A stretch of DNA of 64,000 nucleotides from Candidatus Limimonas egerieequi (GCA_018064455.1 JAGHVH010000010.1:186001-250000), one strand, 5' to 3'. Numbered from the stretch's first letter, positions 46,451 through 55,284 are shown. Program-made: numbers and translations. The notes: generated by a model not told the origin, from the sequence alone.

Positions 46451-48001
46451 TTATAAACCGAGTATTTCTGTCACCTGATGCTTTAAATCAGATGTCTTTG
46501 GCTTTCCTGTTGATGTCCTTGGAAAGTCATTCATAAACACAATGTGTTTTGGTATTTTATAATTTGCAAGCTCGTGCTTAAGCTTTTCTAGTACTTCCTC
46601 TTTGGATATTGGAGCCATAGCGCCATTGCGAATAATCGCAAAGGCAACCTCCTCACCATAGTGAGAGTCATAAACGCCTAGTGCTTTGCACTCTTGCACC
46701 CTATCATCATCGTCGAAAACCGCCTCAATCTCACGCGGGCTGATGTTTTCTCCGCCACGAATGATGAGATCCTTTAAACGACCAGTTAACATGAGGTTAC
46801 CATTTTCATTGACAAAGCCTGTGTCTCCTGTATGGAGCCATCCATCCTTATCAATTGCAGTAGCAGTAGCATCAGGATCCTTGTAGTACTCCTTCATAAC
46901 TACATAGCCACGAACAAGGAGCTCAAAACGTTCAACGAACCTGTATTCAATATGGTCCATAATGTGTCCAACCGTACAGGAGCGTTCACCAAGTGGATCA
47001 TCAAAATTTGCTATTGTAATGCCAGCCGTGGCCTCTGTTTGGCCGAGGCTGGAAAGAAGTGTTATTCCAAACGCTTCCTCTATTTCCTCAAACAAAGCAC
47101 TGGAGTACATGCTGCCGCCAATGATGCCTGTGCGAAGTGAGGAGATGTCATGATTCGCCAAATCTCCTCTCTCTATAATGGCATGATAAAGGGCTGGCAC
47201 GCATGAGAGCACAGTGCAGTGCTCTGTCTCAACGGTGTCAAGGAGGTCCTTGATATGGCGCGACTTTGGAAGGCAAAGACAGGCACCAGAGAAAAGTGCT
47301 GCGCAGACATTAACCGAGAGACAGAAGCAATGGAAAATAGGCATTGCTACACAGAAGCGGTCTTCTGGTGTCGTCATAAGGTCGTGTGCCTGCAAAATAC
47401 CACTGTTAGCCCTACTATACTGACTTCCAACAACAGCGCGTGGCTGACTTGTTGTGCCACTAGTAAAGAGAATCAAGCCATCATCCTCTGGCTTGACACG
47501 CGCTTTTGCACTTTCAAAACTCTCATCGTCAGCTTCTTTGATTTCATCAAATACTGTGAACCCAAAGTTGTCGCCAGATAAACCAATATAGATAACATTT
47601 TTGAGCTCCATCAAAGTGTTCTCAAAAGTCTTGGCTATCTCGCGGTAATCTACATCTTTAAAGCCATCGCCAATAAGGAGATACTCAACATCTGTACGTT
47701 CAAGCACAGATGCAACCTCTTTTTCCTTGAGGCTCGTGTTTATCATTACCGCAACAGCACCAATACGCTCTACTGCAAACAATGAGAAAACAGCATTTGG
47801 TTCCGATTCGCACCAAATGCCAACATGAGTGCCATGCTTCACGCCCATATTGAGGAGTTTTCGCGCAATAGTATCTACCTCTGCGTTAAACTCCGTATAG
47901 GTCCAATGGCGCTCACCGTAGGAGAGCGCCTGGTTATCTGGATAATTGGTGACTGAGCGCATTAGCGCTTCGTCAATTGTAATGTTTTCAAGTGGTAACA
48001 T
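46451..48001 (-). CDS. Acyl-CoA synthetase (AMP-forming)
   Basis: A 516-residue ANL-superfamily ligase that adenylates an acid and loads it on CoA. The phosphate loop is LILFTSGTTSQPRAV (~178-192). The hinge region holds GWLHTGDTGF and GRLKDLIIRGGENISPREIE, and the catalytic Lys is in TSTGKPKTSD near the C-terminus. By position it corresponds to caffeyl-CoA synthetase (CarB) of Acetobacterium woodii, though substrate cannot be read from the motifs. The ATG directly follows the etfA stop, so translation is coupled. Confidence 0.9.
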   Translation of the reverse strand: MLPLENITIDEALMRSVTNYPDNQALSYGERHWTYTEFNAEVDTIARKLLNMGVKHGTHVGIWCESEPNAVFSLFAVERIGAVAVMINTSLKEKEVASVLERTDVEYLLIGDGFKDVDYREIAKTFENTLMELKNVIYIGLSGDNFGFTVFDEIKEADDESFESAKARVKPEDDGLILFTSGTTSQPRAVVGSQYSRANSGILQAHDLMTTPEDRFCVAMPIFHCFCLSVNVCAALFSGACLCLPKSRHIKDLLDTVETEHCTVLSCVPALYHAIIERGDLANHDISSLRTGIIGGSMYSSALFEEIEEAFGITLLSSLGQTEATAGITIANFDDPLGERSCTVGHIMDHIEYRFVERFELLVRGYVVMKEYYKDPDATATAIDKDGWLHTGDTGFVNENGNLMLTGRLKDLIIRGGENISPREIEAVFDDDDRVQECKALGVYDSHYGEEVAFAIIRNGAMAPISKEEVLEKLKHELANYKIPKHIVFMNDFPRTSTGKPKTSDLKHQVTEILGL

Positions 48002-49096
48002 TTACTTCACTTCTTTTAATGCATCAATCATCATTGGTACTACTGTGAACAAGTCACCGCAAATACCATAGTCTGCTACCTCAAAAATTGGGGCATTGTC
48101 CTGATTATTTATTGCAATGATATATTCTGAATCCTGCATACCAGCCTTGTGCTGGATTGCACCAGAAATACCAAGTGCTACATAGATTCTTGGTCTTACA
48201 GTTTTACCTGTCTGGCCTACCTGGTGATCAGATGGTAAGATGCCAGCATCAACAATAGCACGGGATGCGCCAAGCACACCACCGCCAAGTGCGTCAGCAA
48301 GTTCCTTCGCAAGCGCAATACCACGCTCTGTATCCTTGGCAATACCATAGCCAACAGATACGATAACCTCTGCACCGATAAGATCAACAATTTCCTTTGT
48401 TTCCTTAACAACCTCTAAAACCTTGGTTCTGATGTCACTGTCCGAGAGAGAAACTTCAATATTCTCAACTACGACAGCCTTAGCCTTTGATTCGTCAAAC
48501 TCAGCGCACTTCATAACGCCTGGACGAACTGTAGACATCTGAGGTCTAAAACGTGGGCAAATGATAGTTGCCATGAGGTGTCCACCAAAAGCTGGACGTG
48601 TCATCTTAAGACCCTTGTCCTCCATATCCCACTTCATACTATCCACATCTATTGTGGAAGTTTCACGAAGGAAATCAAGATACTTTGCTGTATCGATATC
48701 AAGGTGTGTTGCGTCTGCTGTAAGGCCTGTATGAAGTCTTGCTGCGCAACGTGGACCAAGGTCACGGCCGATGTTTGTTGCGCCAATAAGAACTATCTCT
48801 GGCTTTTTATCCATTACTGCATCGCAGAGCACCTTGGTGTATGCATCAGTTGTATACACCTTGAGAAGTGGTGAGTTCGCAACATATACCTTGTCTGCAC
48901 CATAACCACCAAGTTCGCTTGCAAGGGAATCAACATTGTCACCAAGCAAAAGACCACAGAGTTCTGTGCCAAGGTCATCTGCAAGTTTTCTTCCCTCAGA
49001 GAGGAGTTCAAAACTTGTAGGATTAAGCTTACCATCACGCTGTTCACAGAATACCCAAACGCCGTGAAAAGCTTTTAAATCAGTAAAATCGTACAT
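48002..49096 (-). CDS. etfA: Electron transfer flavoprotein alpha subunit
   Basis: With EtfB it carries electrons to or from the acyl-CoA dehydrogenase. The C-terminal FAD domain has YVALGISGAIQHKAGM and IIAINNQDNAPIFEVADYGI. The N-terminal domain (~1-190) is normal for EtfA, and there is no ferredoxin extension such as the A. woodii CarE subunit carries. The 364 residues and a strong AAGGAGGGGAGA site fit a functional gene. It is 13 bases after etfB. Confidence 0.93.
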   Translation of the reverse strand: MYDFTDLKAFHGVWVFCEQRDGKLNPTSFELLSEGRKLADDLGTELCGLLLGDNVDSLASELGGYGADKVYVANSPLLKVYTTDAYTKVLCDAVMDKKPEIVLIGATNIGRDLGPRCAARLHTGLTADATHLDIDTAKYLDFLRETSTIDVDSMKWDMEDKGLKMTRPAFGGHLMATIICPRFRPQMSTVRPGVMKCAEFDESKAKAVVVENIEVSLSDSDIRTKVLEVVKETKEIVDLIGAEVIVSVGYGIAKDTERGIALAKELADALGGGVLGASRAIVDAGILPSDHQVGQTGKTVRPRIYVALGISGAIQHKAGMQDSEYIIAINNQDNAPIFEVADYGICGDLFTVVPMMIDALKEVK

Positions 49097-49109
49097 CTAT
49101 CTCCCCTCC

Positions 49110-49910
49110 TTAAATAATGTGCTTTGCAGCAAGTTCGCTTACCATATCACGAACACCTGTGTCAGTTGCTTCTACCATCTTACCAGGAGCTTTTGCTGGA
49201 GGTGAGAATGACTTATATACGTTTGTTGGTGAACCCTTAAGGCCGATTGTATCAAGTTCGATAAGTGGTTCATCTTTGAGTGTTTCAAAATCATAAACAG
49301 TGTATGGCTTCTGATCAAATTCAAGGATACCATGTACTGTCATATAACGTGGCTGATTGAGTTCCTTGATGCAAGTAACAAGGCAAGGAGTCTCAACTTC
49401 AATTGACATATAGCCGTCCTCGAGCACACGCTTAACTTTAAGTTTATTGCCCTGCTGCTCAATATCAGCCGCATAAGATACCTGTGGGATACCAAGCTTT
49501 TCAGCAATCTGTGGGCCAACCTGTGCTGTATCGCCATCGATTGCCTGACGTCCGCAGAAGATAACATCTTCTGGTTCAACGCCCATATGAGCAATAGCGC
49601 CAGCAAGGATTTGTGATGTAGCGAAAGTATCAGAGCCACCGAATTCACGACCCGATACAAGTACTGCTTCATCAGCACCCATTGCAAGAATCTCATGGAG
49701 CATACCAGCAGCTGGTGGAGGTCCCATTGATACTACAACTACTTTGGCACCAGGATTCTTATCCTTAAGTGAGAGGGCAGCTTCTACTGCATTTAAGTCA
49801 TCAGGATTGATGATTGTAGCCATCTTGGAACGGTCCATTGTACCGTCTTCCTTGACAGCAACCTTGCCAGATGTATCTGGCACCTGCTTTACACAAACAA
49901 TATATTTCAA
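49110..49910 (-). CDS. etfB: Electron transfer flavoprotein beta subunit
   Basis: The 266-residue partner of EtfA, starting KYIVCVKQVPDTS. NPDDLNAVEAALSLKD and GREFGGSDTFATSQILAGAI form the nucleotide-binding region, and the recognition loop near residues 190-200 faces the dehydrogenase. The start codon is TTG, with a strong GGAGGGG site six bases upstream; no better in-frame start exists. Order dehydrogenase-etfB-etfA is that of the carCDE and bcd genes. Confidence 0.92.
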   Translation of the reverse strand: MKYIVCVKQVPDTSGKVAVKEDGTMDRSKMATIINPDDLNAVEAALSLKDKNPGAKVVVVSMGPPPAAGMLHEILAMGADEAVLVSGREFGGSDTFATSQILAGAIAHMGVEPEDVIFCGRQAIDGDTAQVGPQIAEKLGIPQVSYAADIEQQGNKLKVKRVLEDGYMSIEVETPCLVTCIKELNQPRYMTVHGILEFDQKPYTVYDFETLKDEPLIELDTIGLKGSPTNVYKSFSPPAKAPGKMVEATDTGVRDMVSELAAKHII

Positions 49911-49923
49911 AGCTTTCCCCTCC

Positions 49924-51069
49924 TTACTTCTTAAGTAAATTTCCTGAGATTACCATCTGCTGAACTTGAGATGTTCCCTCATAGATGCTTGTAATACGGG
50001 CATCGCGATAGAGACGTTCAACCTTGTATTCCTTCATATAACCGTAACCGCCGTGAATCTGAACAGCCTTGTATGCGACGCGGTTGCACATCTCAGATGC
50101 AAAGAGCTTTGACATAGCGCAAAGCTTTGATGCTTCTGGGTCACCTGCGTCCTTCTTAAGTGCTGTTGAATAGATAAGTTCACGAGCTGCCTCAATCTCG
50201 GTTGCCATGTCGGCAATCATGAATGAAATAGCCTGGAAGTTTGCAATTGGCTGGCCAAATTGCTTACGCTCCTTGGCGTAATTGATTGCCTCTTCAAGGC
50301 AACCTTCTGCGATGCCAAGTGCCTGCGCTGATATACCAAGGCGACCACCGTCAAGTGTCGCCATAGCAGCGCCAAAGCCCTTGTCACGCTTACCTACCAT
50401 CTCGTCCTTGTGGACTCTAACGTTTTCAAAGATGACGTCAGATGTAGGATAACCAATGATACCCATCTTGTGCTCAGGCTTACCACATGATACACCTGGG
50501 AGTTTCATATCAACGATAAACATTGATATGCCACGTGAGCCCTTCTGTGTTGTATCAGTCTTTGCAAGTACTACGGCATAATCAGCCATAGGAGCACCTG
50601 ATGCAAAAGTCTTACGACCATTGAGGATGAAGTAGTCGCCATCCTCAACAGCTGTTGTTATTGTACCTCCTGCATCAGAACCAGCACCTGGCTCTGTGAG
50701 GCAGAAGACCATAATCTTTTTACCTTGTGCAACGTCTGGCAAATACTTTGCCTTCTGTTCGTCGTTGCCACAGATAAGAAGTGGGCCACCACCGAGTGAG
50801 TTACTGGTGTTAGCATAGATTGAAAGTACAGGTGAAACCTTGGCAAACTCCTCAACCATCAACACATAGTCAAGTGAGTCACCACCCTGGCCACCATATT
50901 CCTTTGGAATCTTGACTCCGCAGAAGCCGTACTGACCCATCTTGTTAAAGATGTCCCAGTCAAACTCACCTGTCTCCTCAAGTCTATCAAGGAGTTCGTC
51001 AGTGAACTCATTCTCGGCAAATTCTCTGCAGAGCTTTCGCATAAGCAAACGCTTTTCATCAAGAATCAT
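49924..51069 (-). CDS. Acyl-CoA dehydrogenase (ETF-linked enoyl-CoA reductase candidate)
   Basis: A 381-residue FAD enzyme of the short/medium-chain acyl-CoA dehydrogenase family. FAD segments LTEPGAGSDAGG and KQFGQPIANFQ are present, and the catalytic base is Glu364 in YEGTS. In anaerobes such enzymes run in reverse with ETF, reducing enoyl-CoA (butyryl-CoA dehydrogenase, caffeyl-CoA reductase CarC, acryloyl-CoA reductase). The lack of thiolase, crotonase and 3-hydroxyacyl-CoA dehydrogenase genes here argues against butyrate synthesis. It overlaps the CoA-transferase by four bases. Confidence 0.92.
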   Translation of the reverse strand: MILDEKRLLMRKLCREFAENEFTDELLDRLEETGEFDWDIFNKMGQYGFCGVKIPKEYGGQGGDSLDYVLMVEEFAKVSPVLSIYANTSNSLGGGPLLICGNDEQKAKYLPDVAQGKKIMVFCLTEPGAGSDAGGTITTAVEDGDYFILNGRKTFASGAPMADYAVVLAKTDTTQKGSRGISMFIVDMKLPGVSCGKPEHKMGIIGYPTSDVIFENVRVHKDEMVGKRDKGFGAAMATLDGGRLGISAQALGIAEGCLEEAINYAKERKQFGQPIANFQAISFMIADMATEIEAARELIYSTALKKDAGDPEASKLCAMSKLFASEMCNRVAYKAVQIHGGYGYMKEYKVERLYRDARITSIYEGTSQVQQMVISGNLLKK

Positions 51070-52679
51070 AATTTAAGTCCTCCCCAGGTCTCGCAGAAGA
51101 TTGCAGGGTCCATTGTCTTAAGGTCATCTGCAATTTCTGGTACAAAGTCCATCTGGTCTAAGATGTCCTTTTGAAGGTCAAGACCAGGAGCAATTTCTAT
51201 AATTGTCATCTTTTTATCGATAAGTTTAAATACTGCACGTTCAGTGATGTAAAGTACATCTTGATCCTCTGGTGAATACTGACCAGCGAATGTAATCTGG
51301 CTTACAGTATCAACAAACTTTCTAATGTCGCCTTCTTTGATAACTTCAATCTTGCCATCGCCAAGCTTATACTCAGCGTGGCCAGTGAATGTGCCAGCGA
51401 AGATTACCTTCTTGGTAGCAGCAGTAATATCGATGAATCCGCCAGGACCTGTAAGGCGTGAGCCCATACGTGAGACATTGTTGTTACCGTATTTATCAAC
51501 CTGTCCGATACCAAGGCAAGTCATATCAAGTCCGCCACCGCTGATAAAGTCAAACATATCATTAGGTGTGATGATTGCCTCTGGGTTGTATGCGCTACCA
51601 AAGCTTGGAAGTGCTGATGGAACGCCACCAACCATACCAGACTCTGTTGACATAGTTACCTTTTCAAGTTGGCCTTCCTCCGCTACAACCTTTGATACGT
51701 CAGCAGGCATACCAACACCAAGGTTGATAAGGTCGCCTGCCTTAAGTTCCATTGCGCAACGGCGACAAACAACCTTGCGCTCATCAAATGGAATAGGCTT
51801 AATCTCATCAAGTGGGATTTTAATTTGACCAGAGAATGAAGGCTCCCAATAGTCGCCTTCAGCCTGCCAGCATGACATAGGATCCTTTGCCTTGACTACG
51901 TAATCTACAAGTGCGCCTGGAATTTTAACATCCTTTGGATTGAGTGTATCCGCCTTTGCAAGATACTCAACCTGAACGATTACGATACCGCCAGAATTCT
52001 TGGTAGCCTCTGCAATTGCAAGGCCCTCATTTATTACTGACTCATGTGCAAAAGAGATATTACCCTTTTCATCTGCGATTGTTCCACGAAGGAGCGCTAC
52101 ATCAACTTTGAAGCCTGGATAGAAGAGATACTCTTCACCATTAAACTCTACGACTTTAACAAGTTCATCCTTTGCAGACTTGTTCATTCGTCCACCCTCA
52201 ACACGTGGGTCTACGAATGTACCAAGACCTGTTTTGGTGATAAGGCCAGGGCGACCTGCGGCGATTTCGCGCCAAAGATTGATGATAACACCCTGTGGGA
52301 GACAATAGCTCTCAAGCTGCTCAGCACGAGCGAGGTCGCAAAGGCTGAACGCGGAGCCTATGTGGGCGCTAGTCCATTTTGCAATAAGCCCTGGGCCTGC
52401 TTCACCAAAACGTGTGGCACCACGAGCACCATGAGCCTTGTCAGGCTCATCGCGACGTACGCGGTCCCATCCTATAAAGTTATTACCGTGACCCCAGTCA
52501 CCCATGGCGCTACCCTGCTTTAAATGAAGGTTGCATGGATGGCCTGTCTCGGCGAAATTATCTCTTATTGCACAAGCAATTTCCTCTGCCCAACCAGACA
52601 GACCCATGCCACCGATACCTACGGTCGCGCCATCTGGAATGAGTTGTGCTGCCTCACGAGCACTAATAAACTTTGCCAT
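51066..52679 (-). CDS. Family I CoA-transferase, alpha-beta fused (Pct/YdiF-like)
   Basis: A 537-residue CoA-transferase with both halves in one chain. The first half opens ISAREAAQLIPDGATVGIGG; the catalytic Glu is Glu346 in STESGMVGGVP, matching the ESG-x-x-GG of propionate CoA-transferase. It moves CoA between acids without ATP. By analogy with CarA of A. woodii it would pass CoA from the reduced product to the incoming substrate, leaving the ligase for priming. Ribosome site AAGGAGAACGTT. Confidence 0.9.
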   Translation of the reverse strand: MAKFISAREAAQLIPDGATVGIGGMGLSGWAEEIACAIRDNFAETGHPCNLHLKQGSAMGDWGHGNNFIGWDRVRRDEPDKAHGARGATRFGEAGPGLIAKWTSAHIGSAFSLCDLARAEQLESYCLPQGVIINLWREIAAGRPGLITKTGLGTFVDPRVEGGRMNKSAKDELVKVVEFNGEEYLFYPGFKVDVALLRGTIADEKGNISFAHESVINEGLAIAEATKNSGGIVIVQVEYLAKADTLNPKDVKIPGALVDYVVKAKDPMSCWQAEGDYWEPSFSGQIKIPLDEIKPIPFDERKVVCRRCAMELKAGDLINLGVGMPADVSKVVAEEGQLEKVTMSTESGMVGGVPSALPSFGSAYNPEAIITPNDMFDFISGGGLDMTCLGIGQVDKYGNNNVSRMGSRLTGPGGFIDITAATKKVIFAGTFTGHAEYKLGDGKIEVIKEGDIRKFVDTVSQITFAGQYSPEDQDVLYITERAVFKLIDKKMTIIEIAPGLDLQKDILDQMDFVPEIADDLKTMDPAIFCETWGGLKL

Positions 52680-52689
52680 AACGTTCTCC

Positions 52690-53460
52690 TTACTTATTCT
52701 TTGCTAAGAACTCTCTTGTAATCTCAACGGCCTTTTTAGCGCCGCCACCAATCCAAAGGTGCTCTGCTGGGAACTCATGGAATTCACAGTTTGGATACTT
52801 TGCTGCAGCCTCTCTTGAGTAAGAAACATTAACAATGTGGTCCTTGTTACCATGGATTAATAGTACTGGCTTGCTAAACTTACAAATCTGCTCATATGGA
52901 TCAAGGTCAATTACATCTGTGCAATAGTTTTTGGCAACATGCACGATTGCGCACCAGAACTTCTCTGGTGGGTTCTTTGGATCAAAACGAGCAGTAATCA
53001 TAGAACCTTTTCTAGCGTCATCACAGATTGAAAGTGCTGGATAGTAAAGGATAATCTTAGAAATCTCATCCTCAAGTTCAGGAGCAACTAAAGATGTTGC
53101 CATACCACCCTGTGAGCAGCCCCAAAGTGTGATGTTTGATGTATCTACAAAGCTCTGCGATTTAGCATAGTTAAATACTGAAACTACGTCTCTTGACTCT
53201 TGAACAGCGCTCATACCAACTGAGCTACCGCCAGAAATACCAGAGCCTGAGCGTGTGAAGTCATAGCAGAAGCATGCGTAACCATCATTTACAACTTTCC
53301 TTGCATAACGGAAAGTTGTCCACATGTTTGCGCAAAACTCATGTGACATTACGATTGCTGGCAATTTACCAGTAAACTCCTTTGGAGTTACTACGATACC
53401 GCGAATAGTGTTACCCTGTTCGCTCTTAGTTGTAAAAGGTCTAATTTTAAAGTCAAACAT
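52690..53460 (-). CDS. Alpha/beta hydrolase, cinnamoyl-esterase-like (copy B)
   Basis: A 256-residue cytoplasmic serine hydrolase with triad Ser116 (GCSQGG), Asp207 (HGNKDHIV) and His234 (AEHLW). A lid segment of ~55 residues between the nucleophile and the Asp has the PAL...DDAR.G and (P)P.KF patterns seen in Lactobacillus and Butyrivibrio cinnamoyl/feruloyl esterases. It is a tandem paralogue of the preceding gene. The ATG at 53460 follows AGGAGTTTTAAT; upstream in-frame ATGs lie inside copy A. Family relation is by motif pattern only. Confidence 0.85.
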   Translation of the reverse strand: MFDFKIRPFTTKSEQGNTIRGIVVTPKEFTGKLPAIVMSHEFCANMWTTFRYARKVVNDGYACFCYDFTRSGSGISGGSSVGMSAVQESRDVVSVFNYAKSQSFVDTSNITLWGCSQGGMATSLVAPELEDEISKIILYYPALSICDDARKGSMITARFDPKNPPEKFWCAIVHVAKNYCTDVIDLDPYEQICKFSKPVLLIHGNKDHIVNVSYSREAAAKYPNCEFHEFPAEHLWIGGGAKKAVEITREFLAKNK

Positions 53461-53473
53461 ATTAAAACTCCTA

Positions 53474-54238
53474 TTAATAATCCTTATAAGATTCAATATA
53501 CTTCTTGGTTTCCTTAAGGCTCCTTGGAAGGCCAATGAAGATAAAGCCATGATCGCCATGGATTTCCTTCAAAATGCAATTTGGATATACTTCGGCAGCC
53601 TTTCTAGCATACTTGATATTTACGATAGGATCCTCTTTACCATGTACAATAAATACTGGCTTTTTAAAGTCCTTAATCTCTTTCCATGGTTCAAGCTCGA
53701 GTGAATCGAGGAGGTAACAAGGACCCAGTTTAACAAACAGTGTCCAGTATGTCTCTGGAATATTATCAAGGTCAACCTTGGTAACCATCGCACGGCCTGT
53801 ACGCGCGTCATCTGGGATACAGAATGCTGGATAGTAGAGAATAATTCTCTCAATCAAATCCTCTACCTTTGGAGCTGTGAGAGCTGATGTGATACCGCCC
53901 TGTGAGCAACCTGAGAGGATAACGTGATCTGTGTCAACCCAAGGGAGTCCACGAACATATGAAACCATGTTCTCGATATCCTTTGCCTCTGTCTTGAGGC
54001 TCATCTTGGTTGAGTCACCACCAGAGATGCCAGAGCCAGATTTTGTAAAGTCATAGAGGAATACTGCATATCCTGCTTTGACAAAAGGAATAGCATAAGG
54101 TGCAGTAACAAGCAAGTTTGAACACATACCATGGCTCAAGATAACTGCTGGATACTTATCCTTCTCCTCTTTTGGCATTATGATGAAGCCACGAAGTTTA
54201 TCACCTTCGCTCAAAGTTGAAAAATACTTGATTCTCAT
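53474..54238 (-). CDS. Alpha/beta hydrolase, cinnamoyl-esterase-like (copy A)
   Basis: A 254-residue cytoplasmic hydrolase with Ser112 (GCSQGG), Asp203 (HGKEDPIV) and His230 (GDHGF). It shares long stretches with copy B, including the YDFT.SGSGISGG segment. Two paralogues in one operon suggest different ester substrates, or formation of a heteromer. The operon context (CoA activation and enoyl reduction) fits release of a hydroxycinnamic acid from an ester such as chlorogenate, but that is inference. Ribosome site AGGAGAAAATTCA. Confidence 0.85.
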   Translation of the reverse strand: MRIKYFSTLSEGDKLRGFIIMPKEEKDKYPAVILSHGMCSNLLVTAPYAIPFVKAGYAVFLYDFTKSGSGISGGDSTKMSLKTEAKDIENMVSYVRGLPWVDTDHVILSGCSQGGITSALTAPKVEDLIERIILYYPAFCIPDDARTGRAMVTKVDLDNIPETYWTLFVKLGPCYLLDSLELEPWKEIKDFKKPVFIVHGKEDPIVNIKYARKAAEVYPNCILKEIHGDHGFIFIGLPRSLKETKKYIESYKDY

Positions 54239-54249
54239 TGAATTTTCTC

Positions 54250-54738
54250 CTATTCATCAATAATTGCATAAGCGTAATAACTGATAAGGAAATATGGTTT
54301 TTTGTCCTTCATAGTAAACTTCATGCCAATCATTGCAAAGCAAGGAGTGTCCTCAAGCCACTTGTATCTCTCGTCATTTGTGTGATAGTAAAGGAACTCT
54401 CTAAAATATACATAGTCTGAGAAGTAATGTTTAAGGCCCAAAAGGTTCTTTGGAACCTTGTCCCACATTACCTTCATCCTACCATCAGTAAAGAGGTCAA
54501 GTACTGCACCGTCATCAGTTGTAATCTGATACTTTGCGAGTACATCACTCGTAATACCAAGGAGGTGAATTGTATTCCAGTCAGCGCCAAGTGGCTTAAT
54601 AACGCCGTTAATCTCGCCACCCTCACATGGGCCGTCCTCAATTGGAATAACAACCTGTGCGCCAAGGCCCTTAAGTCCTACTGGGAACATGAGTGCAGGA
54701 CATGCACACTCTGTGTAATAAAGGAATTTAGTTTTCAT
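54250..54738 (-). CDS. DUF3237 family protein (second copy)
   Basis: A 162-residue protein with the DUF3237 pattern: GPCEGGEINGVIKPLGADW at 36-54, TTDDGA at 73-78, and RYKWLE at 124-129 near the end, followed by the FAMIGM strand. DUF3237 structures are calycin-like beta barrels with an open pocket; no reaction is established. The start is the ATG at 54738 after GGAGGTGCGCACT. It overlaps nothing and lies 12 bases after the first copy. Confidence 0.82.
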   Translation of the reverse strand: MKTKFLYYTECACPALMFPVGLKGLGAQVVIPIEDGPCEGGEINGVIKPLGADWNTIHLLGITSDVLAKYQITTDDGAVLDLFTDGRMKVMWDKVPKNLLGLKHYFSDYVYFREFLYYHTNDERYKWLEDTPCFAMIGMKFTMKDKKPYFLISYYAYAIIDE

Positions 54739-54750
54739 AGTGCGCACCTC

Positions 54751-55176
54751 CTAATTTACCTTGTAGCAGGTAAATACAACACGATTACCAGCTACAGAAT
54801 CAACTTTAATAAATGTAATAGTGTGTGCGAGCCAAGTAAGTCCTGGCCAACCTGTGTTGTAAAGTATGTTAAACATCTGGGAGTTGTTGCCATAGACATC
54901 GCAAGAGATTGTGCGAAGCGCACCCTTTCTTGCAACGAACTTGCTCTCATACTTTACTCCGCCATCAAGGCGTTTTGTCTTCCAAAGCACTGATACTACT
55001 GGTGCGATGTCAGCGTCAACCTTGCCACTGACCTTGCCAGCTTTTACTTTAAAAGCCTTCATCTCTCCGAGACCTAAATCATAGTGCTCAATATCCTCAT
55101 CAAACTCTACAAAGCCGGTGTAGATTACATCAAATGATGGGTCTGGCATATGAATTGGATGTTTAAATACGCTCAT
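54751..55176 (-). CDS. DUF3237-like protein (first copy, first gene of operon)
   Basis: A 141-residue protein sharing the order of features with its neighbour (FKVKAGKVSGKVDADIAP, LDGGVKYESKFVARKG, ISCDVYG) but more diverged, so it is called DUF3237-like. Two adjacent ATGs at 55179 and 55176 follow GGAGG by five and eight bases; the second has the better spacing. As the first gene behind the PadR operator its product may be made in the largest amount. A binding or enzymatic role for the barrel is open. Confidence 0.7.
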   Translation of the reverse strand: MSVFKHPIHMPDPSFDVIYTGFVEFDEDIEHYDLGLGEMKAFKVKAGKVSGKVDADIAPVVSVLWKTKRLDGGVKYESKFVARKGALRTISCDVYGNNSQMFNILYNTGWPGLTWLAHTITFIKVDSVAGNRVVFTCYKVN

Positions 55177-55226
55177 CATAATTACCTCCATATTAAATTT
55201 TAATCCGAACATAAAATACCAATAAT

Positions 55227-55255
55227 ATAATAGGACAATTAGAGCAAATTATCTA
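55227..55255 (-). promoter_or_regulatory. Promoter of the 12-gene operon
   Basis: Minus-strand TAGATA (55250-55255), 17 bases and TATTAT (55227-55232), about 50 bases before the first DUF3237-like gene. The PadR-type palindrome begins six bases upstream of the -35 box. Confidence 0.65.
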
Positions 55256-55260
55256 TTGAC

Positions 55261-55284
55261 AAATATGTAAATATTTACATATTT
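55261..55284. promoter_or_regulatory. PadR-type operator (24-bp perfect palindrome)
   Basis: The 24 bases are a perfect inverted repeat whose core is ATGTAAATATTTACAT (55265-55280), that is ATGT-N8-ACAT, the half-site arrangement known for PadR. A rightward TTGACA (55256-55261) with CATATT at 55278-55283 overlaps it and could be the padR promoter. Binding would then repress padR itself and, being next to the leftward -35, the operon. Confidence 0.85.

Noticed and set aside
51325-52523. Plus-strand ORFs of 159-167 codons opposite the CoA-transferase
   Set aside because: Shadows of the real gene; low-complexity composition with no recognisable domains or ribosome sites.
48002-52679. Central butyrate synthesis (bcd-etf) cluster
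   Set aside because: Thiolase, crotonase and 3-hydroxybutyryl-CoA dehydrogenase genes are absent, and esterases, a CoA ligase and PadR point to a dedicated acid substrate.
43793-55176. Bile-acid-inducible (bai) operon
   Set aside because: A CoA ligase and an MFS gene are present, but there is no BaiE-like dehydratase, no BaiCD/BaiH flavoprotein and no family III CoA-transferase.
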